Counted from the stretch's first letter, positions 23,835 through 33,057 are shown. The stretch is 64,000 nucleotides of DNA from Micromonospora chaiyaphumensis (GCF_900091435.1 NZ_FMCS01000011.1:62001-126000); one strand, 5' to 3'. The notes: generated by a model not told the origin, from the letters alone. Made by a program: numbers and translations.

Positions 23835-23837
23835 GTC

Positions 23838-25259
23838 TCACATCGTACGTGCGAAACCGATCATCTCCGGTGCCGGCCGCGTGGCCACCCGGGCGGCGAC
23901 GGCGCCCGTCAGCAGCAGCGCGGCGGTCAGGAGCGCCGGGGGCAGGGTGAGCGCCGAACCGTGCCGGCCGGCCGCGGCCAGGGCGAGATGCAGGCCGCCG
24001 ACCAGGGTCACCCCGAGCACGGCCGCGAGCAGCGTGCCGGTGGAGACGGCCGCCGACAGCGCCGCGGCCGCGCCCGCCGGCACCACGCGGGTGAGCCGGG
24101 TGACCAGCGGGCTGAACGCCGCCGCGTGCGCCGCGCCGCCGGCCACCAGCAGCGCGCTTCCCACCGGCCACGGCCAGCCCGCGGCGGCGAGCCCGGCCAC
24201 CGCCACCACGACCGCCGCGAGCACCGCCGGGCCGGCGACCGGCAGCACCGCCCGGGCCCGCTCCGGCAGCCGCGCCACCGCCAGGCCGCACAGGGCGAAA
24301 CCCGACGCGTACGGGAGGAAGGCCAGTCCCGCCGCCAGCGCGGTGAGGCCCAGCCCGTCCTGGAGCCGCAGGGTGAGCACGAGCAGGAAGCCCGCGTAGC
24401 AGCCCATCACCACGCAGCAGGCGAGCAGCCCGGCCGGCACCCCGGGGTGGCGCAGCACCGTCACGTCCAGCAGCGGGGCGGCGTCCCGATGGGCGCGCCG
24501 GACCTCGTACCCGAGGAAGAGCCGCAGCCCGGCGGCGCCGGCGGCGACCGCGGCGGCCCGGACCCACCCGGGCCAGCCGAGGTCCCCGCCGAGCACCAGC
24601 GGCACCACCAGGGTGAGCATGGCGGCGGCGAGGAGCAGCACGCCCGGCAGGTCCAGCGGCTCGCGGCGGGGCGGGTCGGCCGGCAGGCCGGCGAACACCC
24701 GCCGCCCGACGACCTGGAGGCCCACGCCGACCGGCACGTTCACGAGGAACGCGGCCCGCCAGGTGAGGCCGCCCAGGTCGAGGGTCACGAGCAGCCCGCC
24801 GAGGACCTGGCCGGCGGCCACGCCGAGGGCCAGCACCATCGAGTACGCCCCGACGGCCCGCGCCCGGGACGCGGCCGGGACCGCCGCCTGGATCAGCGAC
24901 AGCACCTGCGGCACCATCAGCGCGCCGGCCGCGCCCTGGGCCACCCGGGCCAGCACCAGCGTGGCCGGCCCCGGGGCGAGGCCGCAGGCCAGCGAGGCGA
25001 GGGTGAACCCGGCCAGGCCGAGCAGGAAGGCCCGGGGGTAGCCGTGCCGGGCGCCGAGCCGCGCCCCGACCACCACCAGTACGGCGAAGGTGAGGGTGTA
25101 GCCGGCCAGCACGAGCTGCTGCACGGCCGGCGGTCCGGCCAGGTCGGCGCGGATCGCGGGCGCGGCCACAGCCGCGATCGAGGTGTCCATGGAGGCCATC
25201 GCCTGCCCGGTGAGCAGGACGGCGAGCAGGGCGGCGGTCCGGCGGGTCGACTCGGTCAC
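23838..25259 (-). CDS. MFS drug exporter (DHA2/EmrB-QacA family)
   Basis: A 473-residue transporter with about 14 hydrophobic helices. The first carries GQAMASMDTSIAAVAAPAIR, where the acidic residue is a DHA2 hallmark. Helix 4-5 has RVAQGAAGALMVPQVLSLIQ, and motif C-like GVAAGQVLGGLLV follows. It likely exports drugs or small metabolites by proton antiport. GTG at 25259 is selected because a -10-like CAGGGT lies seven bases upstream and the protein then begins TESTRRTAALLAVLL; longer frames overlap the divergent AraC gene. The MarR gene follows immediately. Confidence 0.9.
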   Translation of the reverse strand: MTESTRRTAALLAVLLTGQAMASMDTSIAAVAAPAIRADLAGPPAVQQLVLAGYTLTFAVLVVVGARLGARHGYPRAFLLGLAGFTLASLACGLAPGPATLVLARVAQGAAGALMVPQVLSLIQAAVPAASRARAVGAYSMVLALGVAAGQVLGGLLVTLDLGGLTWRAAFLVNVPVGVGLQVVGRRVFAGLPADPPRREPLDLPGVLLLAAAMLTLVVPLVLGGDLGWPGWVRAAAVAAGAAGLRLFLGYEVRRAHRDAAPLLDVTVLRHPGVPAGLLACCVVMGCYAGFLLVLTLRLQDGLGLTALAAGLAFLPYASGFALCGLAVARLPERARAVLPVAGPAVLAAVVVAVAGLAAAGWPWPVGSALLVAGGAAHAAAFSPLVTRLTRVVPAGAAAALSAAVSTGTLLAAVLGVTLVGGLHLALAAAGRHGSALTLPPALLTAALLLTGAVAARVATRPAPEMIGFARTM

Positions 25260-25347
25260 GGCCGCCACCCTGCCCGCCCCGGTGGCCGGCGGTCTTGTCG
25301 ATCCTTGCGGGGCGTTCGTGTCGGCCGGTCGGCCTACGCTGACCGGC

Positions 25348-26118
25348 ATGCGTACCGCGACACCGCTGCTGGCGCACCCCGACTTCCGGATCAGCGTGGT
25401 GCGGTGCCGCGACGACCACACCGGCTGGTCCGCGCCCGAGCCGGCCACCGCGCACGGCCTCGTGCTGACCCGGCGGGGCGGCTTCCGCCGGGCCGGGCGG
25501 GCCGGCGCCGAGTTCGTCGAGCCGACCGTGGCCTACCTGACCGTGCCGGGTGAGGAGGAGCGCTTCGCCCACCCGGCGGGCGGGGACGACTGCACCTCGC
25601 TGCACCTGTCCGAGCGGCTGTGGCGGGAGCTGTTCGCCGACCGGCCGGTGCCGGCCGTGGTGCACGTCGACGCCCTGGTGGACCTGGCCCACCGGCTGCT
25701 GCTGCGCGCCACGGCCGACCCCGACCACGCCGCGGCCGAGCGGCTGGTCCGGCTGGTCGGGGCGGCCACCGGACCGGCGGCCGGCGGGAGCGGGCGGGAC
25801 CGGCGGCTGGTCGAGCGGGCCCGTGCCGCCCTGCACGACGGCGCGCCCGAGGCGGCCGGGCTGCTGCCGCTGGCCCGCGCGCTCGATGTCTCGCCCTACC
25901 GGCTCAGCCGCGAGTTCCAGGCCCGGGTCGGGGTGCCGCTGACCCGCTACCGCAACCGGCTGCGGGTCGGCCGCCTGCTCGACCGGCTGGAGGAGGGCGT
26001 CGACAGCCTCGCCGCGCTCGCCGTCGAGCTGGGCTTCGCCGACCAGGCCCACCTGACCCGCACGGTCCGCGCCCAGCTGGGCCACACCCCCGGCGGGCTG
26101 CGGCGGCTGCTGGGCTGA
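25348..26118 (+). CDS. AraC-family transcriptional regulator
   Basis: A 256-residue protein. The N-terminal half is a cupin-like sensor (GLVLTRRGGFRRAGR; YLTVPGEEERFAHPAGGDDC). The C-terminal part holds the AraC DNA-binding domain (LARALDVSPYRLSREFQARV, then LAVELGFADQAHLTRTVRAQ). The ATG at 25348 is preceded by TACGCT at exactly seven bases and no ribosome-binding site, so the mRNA is probably leaderless. It is divergent from the MFS exporter across 88 bases and may activate it in response to a ligand. Confidence 0.9.
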   Translation: MRTATPLLAHPDFRISVVRCRDDHTGWSAPEPATAHGLVLTRRGGFRRAGRAGAEFVEPTVAYLTVPGEEERFAHPAGGDDCTSLHLSERLWRELFADRPVPAVVHVDALVDLAHRLLLRATADPDHAAAERLVRLVGAATGPAAGGSGRDRRLVERARAALHDGAPEAAGLLPLARALDVSPYRLSREFQARVGVPLTRYRNRLRVGRLLDRLEEGVDSLAALAVELGFADQAHLTRTVRAQLGHTPGGLRRLLG

Positions 26119-26181
26119 GCGCCGGGATCCCGCCGGGTCCGCTGTTCGGCAGGAAGCGGCCACCCCCGTGCCGCGCCCGCC

Positions 26182-26586
26182 TCAGCCGGGCAGGAAGGAG
26201 AAGCGGACCTGCCGGTCGGGGTTGTCGCCGTTGGTGTCGACGAGGCAGATCGACTGCCAGGTGCCGAGCTGGAGCCGCCCGCCGAGCACCGGCAGGGTGG
26301 CGTACGGGGGGACGAAGGCGGGCAGCACGTGGTCCCGGCCGTGCCCCGGCGAGCCGTGCCGGTGCCGCCACCGGTCGTCGGTGGGGAGCAGGTCGTCGAG
26401 CGCGCGCAGCAGGTCGTCGTCGGAGCCGGCGCCGCTCTCGATGATCGCCAGGCCGGCGGTGGCGTGCGGCACGAAGACGTGCAGCAGGCCGTCCCCCTGG
26501 CCGGCGACGAACCGCTCGGCCTCGCTCGTGATGTCCCGGACGGCCGGCCGGGACCCGGTCTGGACGCTGATCACCTCACTGCGCAT
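26182..26586 (-). CDS. YjbQ-family secondary thiamine-phosphate synthase-like protein
   Basis: A 134-residue protein of the UPF0047/YjbQ family: FVAGQGDGLLHVFVPHATAGLAI near residues 26-48, a DDDLLRALDDLLP helix, HGSPGHGRDHVLPAFVPP, and LQLGTWQSICLVDTNG. Family members have weak thiamine-phosphate synthase activity in vitro; the true role is unsettled. ATG at 26584-26586 gives the family length. It is divergent from aceE. Confidence 0.88.
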   Translation of the reverse strand: MRSEVISVQTGSRPAVRDITSEAERFVAGQGDGLLHVFVPHATAGLAIIESGAGSDDDLLRALDDLLPTDDRWRHRHGSPGHGRDHVLPAFVPPYATLPVLGGRLQLGTWQSICLVDTNGDNPDRQVRFSFLPG

Positions 26587-26784
26587 AGGGCGAATTCTGC
26601 CGGAGTGTGACGCCGGCCGCCGCCGGTGTGGCCCGGCGGCCCCGCACAGCCGCCGATCGCACAAAGTTACCGGCGAGTACCTGTGTTCAGCGTCGCGTCT
26701 GAGGGAGGGAGACGTGACGACGAGCGCCACCAGGGGGCAGGATGGCGCTAGAGACCTATCCCACACAGAACCGAGGGAACGCCT
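26587..26784. promoter_or_regulatory. yjbQ-aceE divergent intergenic region
   Basis: This 198-base region must carry promoters for both genes. An AT-richer patch near 26660-26700 (CACAAAGTTACCGG) is the best aceE promoter candidate. A GTG-initiated short frame at 26714 with GGGAGGGAGAC before it overlaps toward aceE in another frame and may be fortuitous. No riboswitch is recognised. Confidence 0.4.
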
Positions 26785-29529
26785 GTGGCTACGGAACGCA
26801 AGCGCCCGGTGATCACCGCTGGTCTGCCGAGCCAGCTTCCGGACATCGACCCTGAAGAGACCAGCGAATGGGTCGAGTCGCTTGACGGTGTCATCGACGA
26901 GCGCGGAACCAAGCGCGCCCGCTACGTCATGCTGCGCCTGCTCGAGCGGGCCCGCGAGCGCCAGGTCGGGGTGCCGTCGCTGACGACCACCGACTACATC
27001 AACACCATCCCGCCGGAGCGCGAGCCCTGGTTCCCGGGTGACGAGCACATCGAGCGCCGGCTCCGGGCCTACATCCGGTGGAACGCCGCCATGCTGGTGC
27101 ACCGGGCGCAGCGGCCGGAGATCGGCGTGGGTGGCCACATCTCCACCTTCGCCAGCTCCGCGTCCCTCTACGAGGTGGGCTTCAACCACTTCTTCCGGGG
27201 CAAGGACCACCCGGGTGGCGGCGACCACATCTTCTACCAGGGCCACGCCTCCCCCGGCATGTACGCGCGGGCGTTCCTCGAGGGCCGGCTCAACGCCGAC
27301 CAGCTCGACGGCTTCCGGCAGGAGCTGTCGCACCCGAACGGCGGCCTGCCGTCGTACCCGCACCCGCGGCTCATGCCGGACTTCTGGGAGTTCCCCACCG
27401 TCTCCATGGGCCTCGGGCCCATGAACGCGATCTACCAGGCCCGGTTCAACCGCTACCTGCACCACCGCGGCATCAAGGACACCTCCCAGCAGCACGTCTG
27501 GGCGTTCCTCGGCGACGGTGAGATGGACGAGGTCGAGTCGCTCGGCGCGATCGGCGTGGCCGCCCGCGAGGAGCTGGACAACCTCACCTTCGTGATCAAC
27601 TGCAACCTGCAGCGGCTGGACGGCCCGGTGCGGGGCAACGGCAAGGTCATGCAGGAGCTGGAGGCGTTCTTCCGGGGCGCCGGTTGGAACGTCATCAAGG
27701 TGGTCTGGGGCCGCGAGTGGGACCCGCTGCTCGCCGCGGACACCGACGGCGCCCTGGTCAACCTCATGAACACGACGCCCGACGGTGACTACCAGACCTA
27801 CAAGGCGGAGTCCGGCGCGTACGTCCGGGAGCACTTCTTCGGCCGCGACCCGCGGACCCGCAAGATGGTCGAGCACCTGAGCGACGACGAGATCTGGAAC
27901 CTCAAGCGGGGTGGCCACGACTACCGGAAGCTCTACGCGGCCTACAAGGCGGCCATGGAGCACACCGGCCAGCCGACGGTGATCCTGGCCAAGACCATCA
28001 AGGGCTGGACGCTGGGCTCGCACTTCGAGGCCCGCAACGCCACCCACCAGATGAAGAAGCTGACGCTGGAGGACCTCAAGCTCTTCCGCGACCGGCTCTA
28101 CCTGGACATCCCGGACAAGCAGCTGGAGGACAACCCGTACCTCCCGCCGTACTTCCACCCGGGTGAGAAGTCCGACGAGGTGGAGTACCTGCACGAGCGG
28201 CGCAAGCAGCTCGGCGGCTACCTGCCGACCCGCCGGACCACCGGCAAGACGCTGCAGATCCCGGGCGCCGAGCGCTTCTCCGACGTCAAGCGCGGCTCGG
28301 GCAAGCAGAAGGTGGCCACCACCATGGCCTTCGTCCGCCTGCTCAAGGACCTGATGAAGGACAAGGAGTTCGGCAAGCGCTGGGTGCCGATCATCCCGGA
28401 CGAGGCCCGCACCTTCGGCATGGACTCGCTCTTCCCGACGGCGAAGATCTACTCGCCGCACGGCCAGCGGTACACCTCGGTGGACCGGGAGCTGTTCCTG
28501 TCGTACAAGGAGGCCACCACCGGCCAGATCCTGCACGAGGGGATCAACGAGGCCGGCTCGGTCGCCTCGTTCACCGCGGCCGGCACGTCGTACGCCACGC
28601 ACGACGAGCCGATGATCCCGCTCTACATCTTCTACTCGATGTTCGGGTTCCAGCGGACCGGCGACGGGCTCTGGGCCGCGGCCGACCAGATGGCGCGGGG
28701 CTTCCTGCTGGGCGCGACCGCCGGCCGGACCACACTCAACGGTGAGGGCCTGCAGCACGAGGACGGCCACTCGCTGCTGCTCGCCGCCACCAACCCGGCG
28801 GTGGCCGCCTACGACCCGGCGTTCGCCTTCGAGATCTCGCACATCATGGAGAACGGCCTGCACCGGATGTACGGCGAGGCGCAGGAGAACATCTTCTACT
28901 ACCTCACCGTCTACAACGAGCCGATCTTCCAGCCGGCCGAGCCGGAGGGTGTGGACGTCGAGGGCATCGTCAAGGGCATCTACCGCTACTCGCCGGCCCC
29001 GCAGGTCGACGGGGACGGGCCGAAGGCCAACATCCTGGCCTCCGGCACGGGCATGCAGTGGGCGCTCAAGGCGCAGAAGCTGCTCGCCGAGGACTGGGGC
29101 GTGGCCGCCGACGTCTGGTCGGTGACCTCCTGGACCGAGCTGCGCCGGGACGCGGTGGAGTGCGAGGAGCACAACCTGCTCAACCCGGGCGGCGAGCAGC
29201 GGGTGCCGTACATCCAGCGGAAGCTGGCCGACGCCGACGGGCCGAAGGTCGCGGTGAGCGACTGGATGCGCGCGGTGCCGGACCTGATCGCCCGCTGGGT
29301 ACCCGGCGACTACACCTCGCTCGGCACCGACGGCTTCGGCATGTCGGACACCCGGCACGCGCTGCGCCGCCACTTCCACGTGGACGCCGAGTCGGTAGCC
29401 GTCGCGACGCTGCGCCAGCTCGCCCTGCGCGGCGCGGTGCCGGCCCACGTGCCGGCCGAGGCGGCCAAGAAGTACGCGCTGGACGACGTCAACGCGGCAC
29501 CGGTCGGGGAGACCGGCGGCGACAGCTGA
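26785..29529 (+). CDS. aceE: Pyruvate dehydrogenase E1 component, homodimeric type
   Basis: A 914-residue enzyme. The N-terminus reads LPDIDPEETSEWVESLDGV, then RYVMLRLLERARERQVGVP. The ThDP-Mg motif is GDGEMDEVESLGAIGVAARE, followed by NLTFVINCNLQRLDGPVRG. The middle domain is IPDEARTFGMDSLFPTAKIY and the C-terminal domain includes GEQRVPYIQRKLADADGP. It decarboxylates pyruvate and passes the acetyl group to E2 to make acetyl-CoA, feeding the tricarboxylic acid cycle and the fatty-acid genes nearby. Length matches actinobacterial AceE. GTG at 26785 follows CCGAGGGAAC. A strong hairpin terminator follows. Confidence 0.97.
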   Translation: MATERKRPVITAGLPSQLPDIDPEETSEWVESLDGVIDERGTKRARYVMLRLLERARERQVGVPSLTTTDYINTIPPEREPWFPGDEHIERRLRAYIRWNAAMLVHRAQRPEIGVGGHISTFASSASLYEVGFNHFFRGKDHPGGGDHIFYQGHASPGMYARAFLEGRLNADQLDGFRQELSHPNGGLPSYPHPRLMPDFWEFPTVSMGLGPMNAIYQARFNRYLHHRGIKDTSQQHVWAFLGDGEMDEVESLGAIGVAAREELDNLTFVINCNLQRLDGPVRGNGKVMQELEAFFRGAGWNVIKVVWGREWDPLLAADTDGALVNLMNTTPDGDYQTYKAESGAYVREHFFGRDPRTRKMVEHLSDDEIWNLKRGGHDYRKLYAAYKAAMEHTGQPTVILAKTIKGWTLGSHFEARNATHQMKKLTLEDLKLFRDRLYLDIPDKQLEDNPYLPPYFHPGEKSDEVEYLHERRKQLGGYLPTRRTTGKTLQIPGAERFSDVKRGSGKQKVATTMAFVRLLKDLMKDKEFGKRWVPIIPDEARTFGMDSLFPTAKIYSPHGQRYTSVDRELFLSYKEATTGQILHEGINEAGSVASFTAAGTSYATHDEPMIPLYIFYSMFGFQRTGDGLWAAADQMARGFLLGATAGRTTLNGEGLQHEDGHSLLLAATNPAVAAYDPAFAFEISHIMENGLHRMYGEAQENIFYYLTVYNEPIFQPAEPEGVDVEGIVKGIYRYSPAPQVDGDGPKANILASGTGMQWALKAQKLLAEDWGVAADVWSVTSWTELRRDAVECEEHNLLNPGGEQRVPYIQRKLADADGPKVAVSDWMRAVPDLIARWVPGDYTSLGTDGFGMSDTRHALRRHFHVDAESVAVATLRQLALRGAVPAHVPAEAAKKYALDDVNAAPVGETGGDS

Positions 29530-29544
29530 TCCGTCAGACACGAG

Positions 29545-29575
29545 AAGGGGCCCGGCGCTCAGCGCCGGGCCCCTT
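29545..29575 (+). terminator. aceE terminator hairpin
   Basis: AAGGGGCCCGGCGCT (29545-29559) is complementary to AGCGCCGGGCCCCTT (29561-29575); in practice a ~13-bp stem with a short CTCAG loop. It sits 16 bases past the aceE stop and can also serve the convergent hydrolase gene. Confidence 0.85.
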
Positions 29576-29596
29576 CGCCGTCTTCTGCGGCGCGAC

Positions 29597-30406
29597 TCAG
29601 GCCGGCGCGCGGGCCGGGGTCAGGGCGGCGACGAAGGGCTCGACGGCGGCGCGCCACCCGGCCGGGTTGTCGTAGTGCAGGACGTGCCCGGCGTCGGGGA
29701 CCAGCGCGAAGCGGCCGTCGGGCAGCAGCGCGGCCATCTCCCGCTGCCGGTCCACCGGCTGGTCGCTCTGCTCACCGGCGACCACCAGCGCCGGGCACCG
29801 CACGGCGGCGAGCTCGGGCCGGTGGTCGCGGCCCGCCCAGTGCGTCAGGGAGGCGAGCAGGTGCTCGGGGCGGGCCAGCGGGCGCCACCCGTCCGGGGCA
29901 CCGGCCATCACCTCCACGAAGGACTCCCCCTCGGTCCGCCGCTCGGCCCCGAAGAAGTCCCGCACGTCCGCCACGGTCGGGAAGGGCACCGGCCACCCGG
30001 CCAGCCAGTGTCGCCACCGGTCGACCAGGTCGGGCGGGGTCACCGGGTTGATGTCGGCGATCACCACGCCCCGGACCAGATCCGGCCGGGCGCCGGCGAG
30101 CTGCCAGGCGGTGAGCCCGCCCATCGAGTGACCGACCACCAGCACCGGCGCCAGGCCGAGCGCGTCGATCACGGCGACCGCGTCACCGACGTACGCCGGG
30201 CGGTCGTACGGGCCGTCGGGTTTGTCGCTGTGGCCGTGGCCGCGCGCGTCGTAGCCGACGACCCGGCCGTAGCGGGTGAGCCAGCGGGCGGTCGCCGTCC
30301 AGTTCGCCGCGCGTCCGGTGAGACCGTGCAGCAGCAGGATCCCCGGCCCGTCGCCCCCGAAGTCGACCACGTTGAGCCCGGTCCCGGCCCGTCCCTCGAC
30401 ACGCAT
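29597..30406 (-). CDS. Alpha/beta-fold hydrolase under PadR control
   Basis: A 269-residue protein with LLLHGLTGRAANW, VGYDARGHGHSDKP, nucleophile elbow GHSMGG, and late PDAGHVLHYDNP. Typical of esterase/lactonase-like hydrolases; the substrate is not defined. AGGAGGG precedes the ATG. A perfect 19-bp palindrome lies 11 bases upstream of the start, shared with the divergent PadR gene, so this hydrolase is the probable regulated target. Confidence 0.9.
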   Translation of the reverse strand: MRVEGRAGTGLNVVDFGGDGPGILLLHGLTGRAANWTATARWLTRYGRVVGYDARGHGHSDKPDGPYDRPAYVGDAVAVIDALGLAPVLVVGHSMGGLTAWQLAGARPDLVRGVVIADINPVTPPDLVDRWRHWLAGWPVPFPTVADVRDFFGAERRTEGESFVEVMAGAPDGWRPLARPEHLLASLTHWAGRDHRPELAAVRCPALVVAGEQSDQPVDRQREMAALLPDGRFALVPDAGHVLHYDNPAGWRAAVEPFVAALTPARAPA

Positions 30407-30416
30407 GTGCCCTCCT

Positions 30417-30435
30417 GTACCTCGAATCGAGGTAC
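30417..30435. promoter_or_regulatory. PadR operator, 19-bp palindrome
   Basis: GTACCTCGAATCGAGGTAC is a perfect 9-1-9 inverted repeat, with another ATCGAGG half-site at 30441-30447. It lies between the divergent hydrolase and PadR genes. PadR proteins bind such dyads, commonly autoregulating and repressing the neighbour. Confidence 0.75.
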
Positions 30436-30480
30436 ACCGTATCGAGGCATGGCGGCGCCGGGCAAGGCAGAATGTGACGG

Positions 30481-31008
30481 GTGCTGGAGTTGTCGATCCT
30501 GGGATTCCTCGGCGAGGGACCGCTGCACGGCTACGAGCTGAAGGCCCGGATCGCGCGGCTCGCCGGCTACGCCCGGCCGGTCAGCGACGGCAGCCTCTAC
30601 CCGGCGATCAACCGGCTGGAGCGGGCCGGGCTGGTCAGCCGGCAACGGGAGCCGGGCGCCGCCGCGGCGCCCCGGCACACCCTCTCGCTCACCGACGCCG
30701 GGCGGGCGGAGCTGCTGCGGCGGCTGCGCGAGCCGGCCGAGCTGGATGTGACGGACCAGAACCGGTTCTTCACGCTGCTGGCCTTCCTCGGCCAGCTCGG
30801 CGACCGGGCGGCGCAGGCCACCGTGCTCGAACGCCGGTTGTCCTTCCTCGACCAGCCGGCCAGCTTCTTCGCCAGCGGCGACCGGCCGCAGCGGGCCGCC
30901 GAGCAGACCGACCCCTTCCGGCGCGGGATGCTGGTGATGGCCCGGGAGATCAGCCGGGCCGAGCGGACCTGGCTCCGGGCCACGATCGCGGAGCTGCGGG
31001 CGGGCTGA
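30481..31008 (+). CDS. PadR-family transcriptional regulator
   Basis: A 175-residue protein. Residues 1-80 form the PadR winged helix (LELSILGFLGEGPLHGYEL, VSDGSLYPAINRLERAGLV, HTLSLTDAGRAELL). The remainder is a helical Vir-like dimerisation region (ATVLERRLSFLDQP). GTG at 30481 has CAGAAT exactly seven bases upstream and no ribosome-binding site, so leaderless translation is likely. Divergent hydrolase and intervening palindrome define its probable regulon. Confidence 0.92.
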   Translation: MLELSILGFLGEGPLHGYELKARIARLAGYARPVSDGSLYPAINRLERAGLVSRQREPGAAAAPRHTLSLTDAGRAELLRRLREPAELDVTDQNRFFTLLAFLGQLGDRAAQATVLERRLSFLDQPASFFASGDRPQRAAEQTDPFRRGMLVMAREISRAERTWLRATIAELRAG

Positions 31009-31025
31009 GCGCCGGGGAGGTGACA

Positions 31026-31060
31026 ATGGTCCGGCGTCCCTGGCGGGGACGCCGGACCAT
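31026..31060. terminator. 15-bp hairpin between padR and SRPBCC genes
   Basis: ATGGTCCGGCGTCCC (31026-31040) pairs with GGGACGCCGGACCAT (31046-31060), loop TGGCG. It lies between convergent genes and probably terminates both. Confidence 0.85.
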
Positions 31061-31092
31061 CACCATCGCGGGCGACGCCGGGACGGGCTCGG

Positions 31093-31539
31093 TCAGCCGA
31101 CGGCGGCCAGGTCGGTGAGCCGGGCCAGCGAGTCCTCCAGATCGGCGCCGACCCGGCGCAGGCCGAGCCGGAGCAGGGCGGCCTTGACGGGGCCGGCGGG
31201 CCACCGCACGACGATGAGCCGCACGACCGTCCCGCCCTCCTCCTCGTCCGGGGTCAGCTGCACATAGATCTCGGTGCGCGCCTCGGCCCGCGCGCCGGCC
31301 CCCTTGGCCCGTTCACGCCAGCCGATCAGGGTCGGCTCCTGGTAGGCGATAACCTCGGCCTCGTGCGCCGCGCCGCGCCCGGCCTGCACCAGTTGTCGCC
31401 GGCCGAACCCCTCCCCGGAGAGGACCTCGGCCGCGCGGACGCCCGCCAGCCAGGCCGGCAACTGCTCGGCCCGCTGCACGACGTCCCAGACGGTTTCCAC
31501 CGGCGCCATCACGTGCGCACTGCGCTCCACGAGGATCAT
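31093..31539 (-). CDS. SRPBCC-family (polyketide cyclase/START-like) protein
   Basis: A 148-residue protein. It begins MILVERSAHVMAPVETVWDV, the usual helix-grip fold opening, then QLPAWLAGVRAAEVL and a C-terminal helix GPVKAALLRLGLRRVGADLE. Such proteins bind hydrophobic ligands in a deep cavity; the ligand is unknown. A G-rich GGGGGAAAG lies upstream of the ATG. Confidence 0.85.
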   Translation of the reverse strand: MILVERSAHVMAPVETVWDVVQRAEQLPAWLAGVRAAEVLSGEGFGRRQLVQAGRGAAHEAEVIAYQEPTLIGWRERAKGAGARAEARTEIYVQLTPDEEEGGTVVRLIVVRWPAGPVKAALLRLGLRRVGADLEDSLARLTDLAAVG

Positions 31540-31639
31540 GTCTATCTTTCCCCCACTTAAAACACATCCGCGATATTCGGCACTCTATGTGTAAATCGGA
31601 CTTAAGCGGACGGCTTCGGAAAAGACACGCCGAAAACCC

Positions 31640-31668
31640 TTGCCTACCTGCGGTTTCGGGCCTATGGC
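31640..31668 (+). promoter_or_regulatory. Candidate promoter for the beta-glucosidase operon
   Basis: TTGCCT (31640-31645) and TATGGC (31663-31668) are 17 bases apart, a good vegetative spacing, within an unusually AT-rich stretch (31550-31665). A GGGAGGG ribosome-binding site precedes the ATG at 31726. Confidence 0.5.
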
Positions 31669-31725
31669 GCGACGGCCACTCGGGCCCTAGAGTCGCGAGC
31701 ACGCTTCGCGTTTCTGGGAGGGCGA

Positions 31726-33057
31726 ATGACGAGCGCGCCGATGCCCGAGTTCCCCGCCGGCTTCCGGTGGGGGGTGTCCACGTCCGCGTACCAGATCGAG
31801 GGGGCGGTCACGGCCGACGGCCGCGGGCCGTCCATCTGGGACACCTTCGCCCACGCGCCCGGCCGGATCGTCGACGGCAGCACCGGCGACGAGGCGTGCG
31901 ACCACTACCACCGGTACGCCGAGGACGTCGGGCTGCTGGCCGGGCTCGGGGTGTCGGCGTACCGGTTCTCCGTCGCGTGGCCGCGGGTGCAGCCCACCGG
32001 CGCGGGCCCGGCGAACGCGGCCGGGCTGGACTTCTACGACCGGCTGGTGGACGCCCTGCTCGCCGTCGGCGTTGACCCGGTGGCCACCCTCTTCCACTGG
32101 GACCTGCCGCAGGCCCTGGAGGACGCCGGCGGCTGGCTGAACCGGGACACGGCCCACCGTTTCGCCGAGTACGCCGACCTGGTCGCCGCCCGGCTCGGCG
32201 ACCGGGTGAAGCTCTGGATCACCCTCAACGAGCCGTTCGTCCACATGAGCCTCGGGCACGGCATGGGCGTGCACGCCCCCGGCCGGATGCTGCTCTTCGA
32301 CGCCTTCCCGGTGGCCCACCACCAGCTCCTCGGGCATGGCCTGGCGGTCGCCGCGCTGCGTGCCCGCAGCAGCAGCCCGGTGGCGATCGCCAACAACTAC
32401 TCCCCGGTGCGGCTGGCCGGGGACACCGACGCCGACCGGGCCGCCGGGGCGGCGTACGACGCGCTGCAGAACCGCCTCTTCACCGATCCGCTTGTCGGCC
32501 GCGGCTACCCCGAGGAGCCCGGCTTCGACCCGGGCGTGGTCCGCGCCGGTGACCTCGACGTGATCGCCGCCCCGATCGACGTGCTCGGGGTGAACTACTA
32601 CAACCCGACCGGCATCCGCGCACCCGCCGACGAGGACTCGCCGCTGCCGTTCGAGATCGTGCCGCTGACCGGTTACCCGCGCACCGCCTTCGACTGGCCG
32701 GTGGTCCCGGACGGGCTGCGCGAGCTGCTCGTCCAGCTCCACCACCGGTACGGGGACGCGCTGCCGCCGATCCAGATCACCGAGAGCGGCTGCGCGTACG
32801 ACGACGTGCCGGACGCCGACGGGCGGGTGGCCGACCCGGACCGGATCGCGTACCTGGACGGGCACCTGCGGGCGGTGCGCGAGGCGATGGCCGCCGGCGT
32901 GCCGGTGACCGGGTACTTCGTCTGGTCCCTGCTGGACAACTGGGAGTGGGCCGAGGGCTTCACGAAGCGGTTCGGCCTGGTGCACGTCGACTACGCCACC
33001 CAGCGGCGCACCCCGAAGTCGTCGTACGCCTGGTTCCGGGACCTGGTCCGGCGATGA
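31726..33057 (+). CDS. Beta-glucosidase, glycoside hydrolase family 1
   Basis: A 443-residue cytoplasmic enzyme. The N-terminal signature FRWGVSTSAYQIEGAV is at residues 13-28. The acid/base Glu169 is in TLNEPFV and the nucleophile Glu353 is in ITESGC. The C-terminal WSLLDNWEWAEGFTKRFGL is the GH1 sugar-binding loop. It hydrolyses beta-glucosides such as cellobiose, giving glucose. The start follows GGGAGGG. Its stop overlaps the start of an MFS transporter gene (ATGA), so transporter and enzyme are co-made and probably share a substrate. Confidence 0.95.
   Translation: MTSAPMPEFPAGFRWGVSTSAYQIEGAVTADGRGPSIWDTFAHAPGRIVDGSTGDEACDHYHRYAEDVGLLAGLGVSAYRFSVAWPRVQPTGAGPANAAGLDFYDRLVDALLAVGVDPVATLFHWDLPQALEDAGGWLNRDTAHRFAEYADLVAARLGDRVKLWITLNEPFVHMSLGHGMGVHAPGRMLLFDAFPVAHHQLLGHGLAVAALRARSSSPVAIANNYSPVRLAGDTDADRAAGAAYDALQNRLFTDPLVGRGYPEEPGFDPGVVRAGDLDVIAAPIDVLGVNYYNPTGIRAPADEDSPLPFEIVPLTGYPRTAFDWPVVPDGLRELLVQLHHRYGDALPPIQITESGCAYDDVPDADGRVADPDRIAYLDGHLRAVREAMAAGVPVTGYFVWSLLDNWEWAEGFTKRFGLVHVDYATQRRTPKSSYAWFRDLVRR

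Noticed and set aside
23838..23860. TACGAT seven bases before the MarR start as a leaderless promoter
   Set aside because: Those bases encode the last residues of the MFS exporter, and the two genes are three bases apart; an operon explains the layout better.
26182..29541. Very long antisense open frame (about 1,100 codons) opposite aceE
   Set aside because: Rich in R/G/P/H/D/V without any domain; it mirrors the codon pattern of aceE. Only its last 135 codons (YjbQ) are a real gene.
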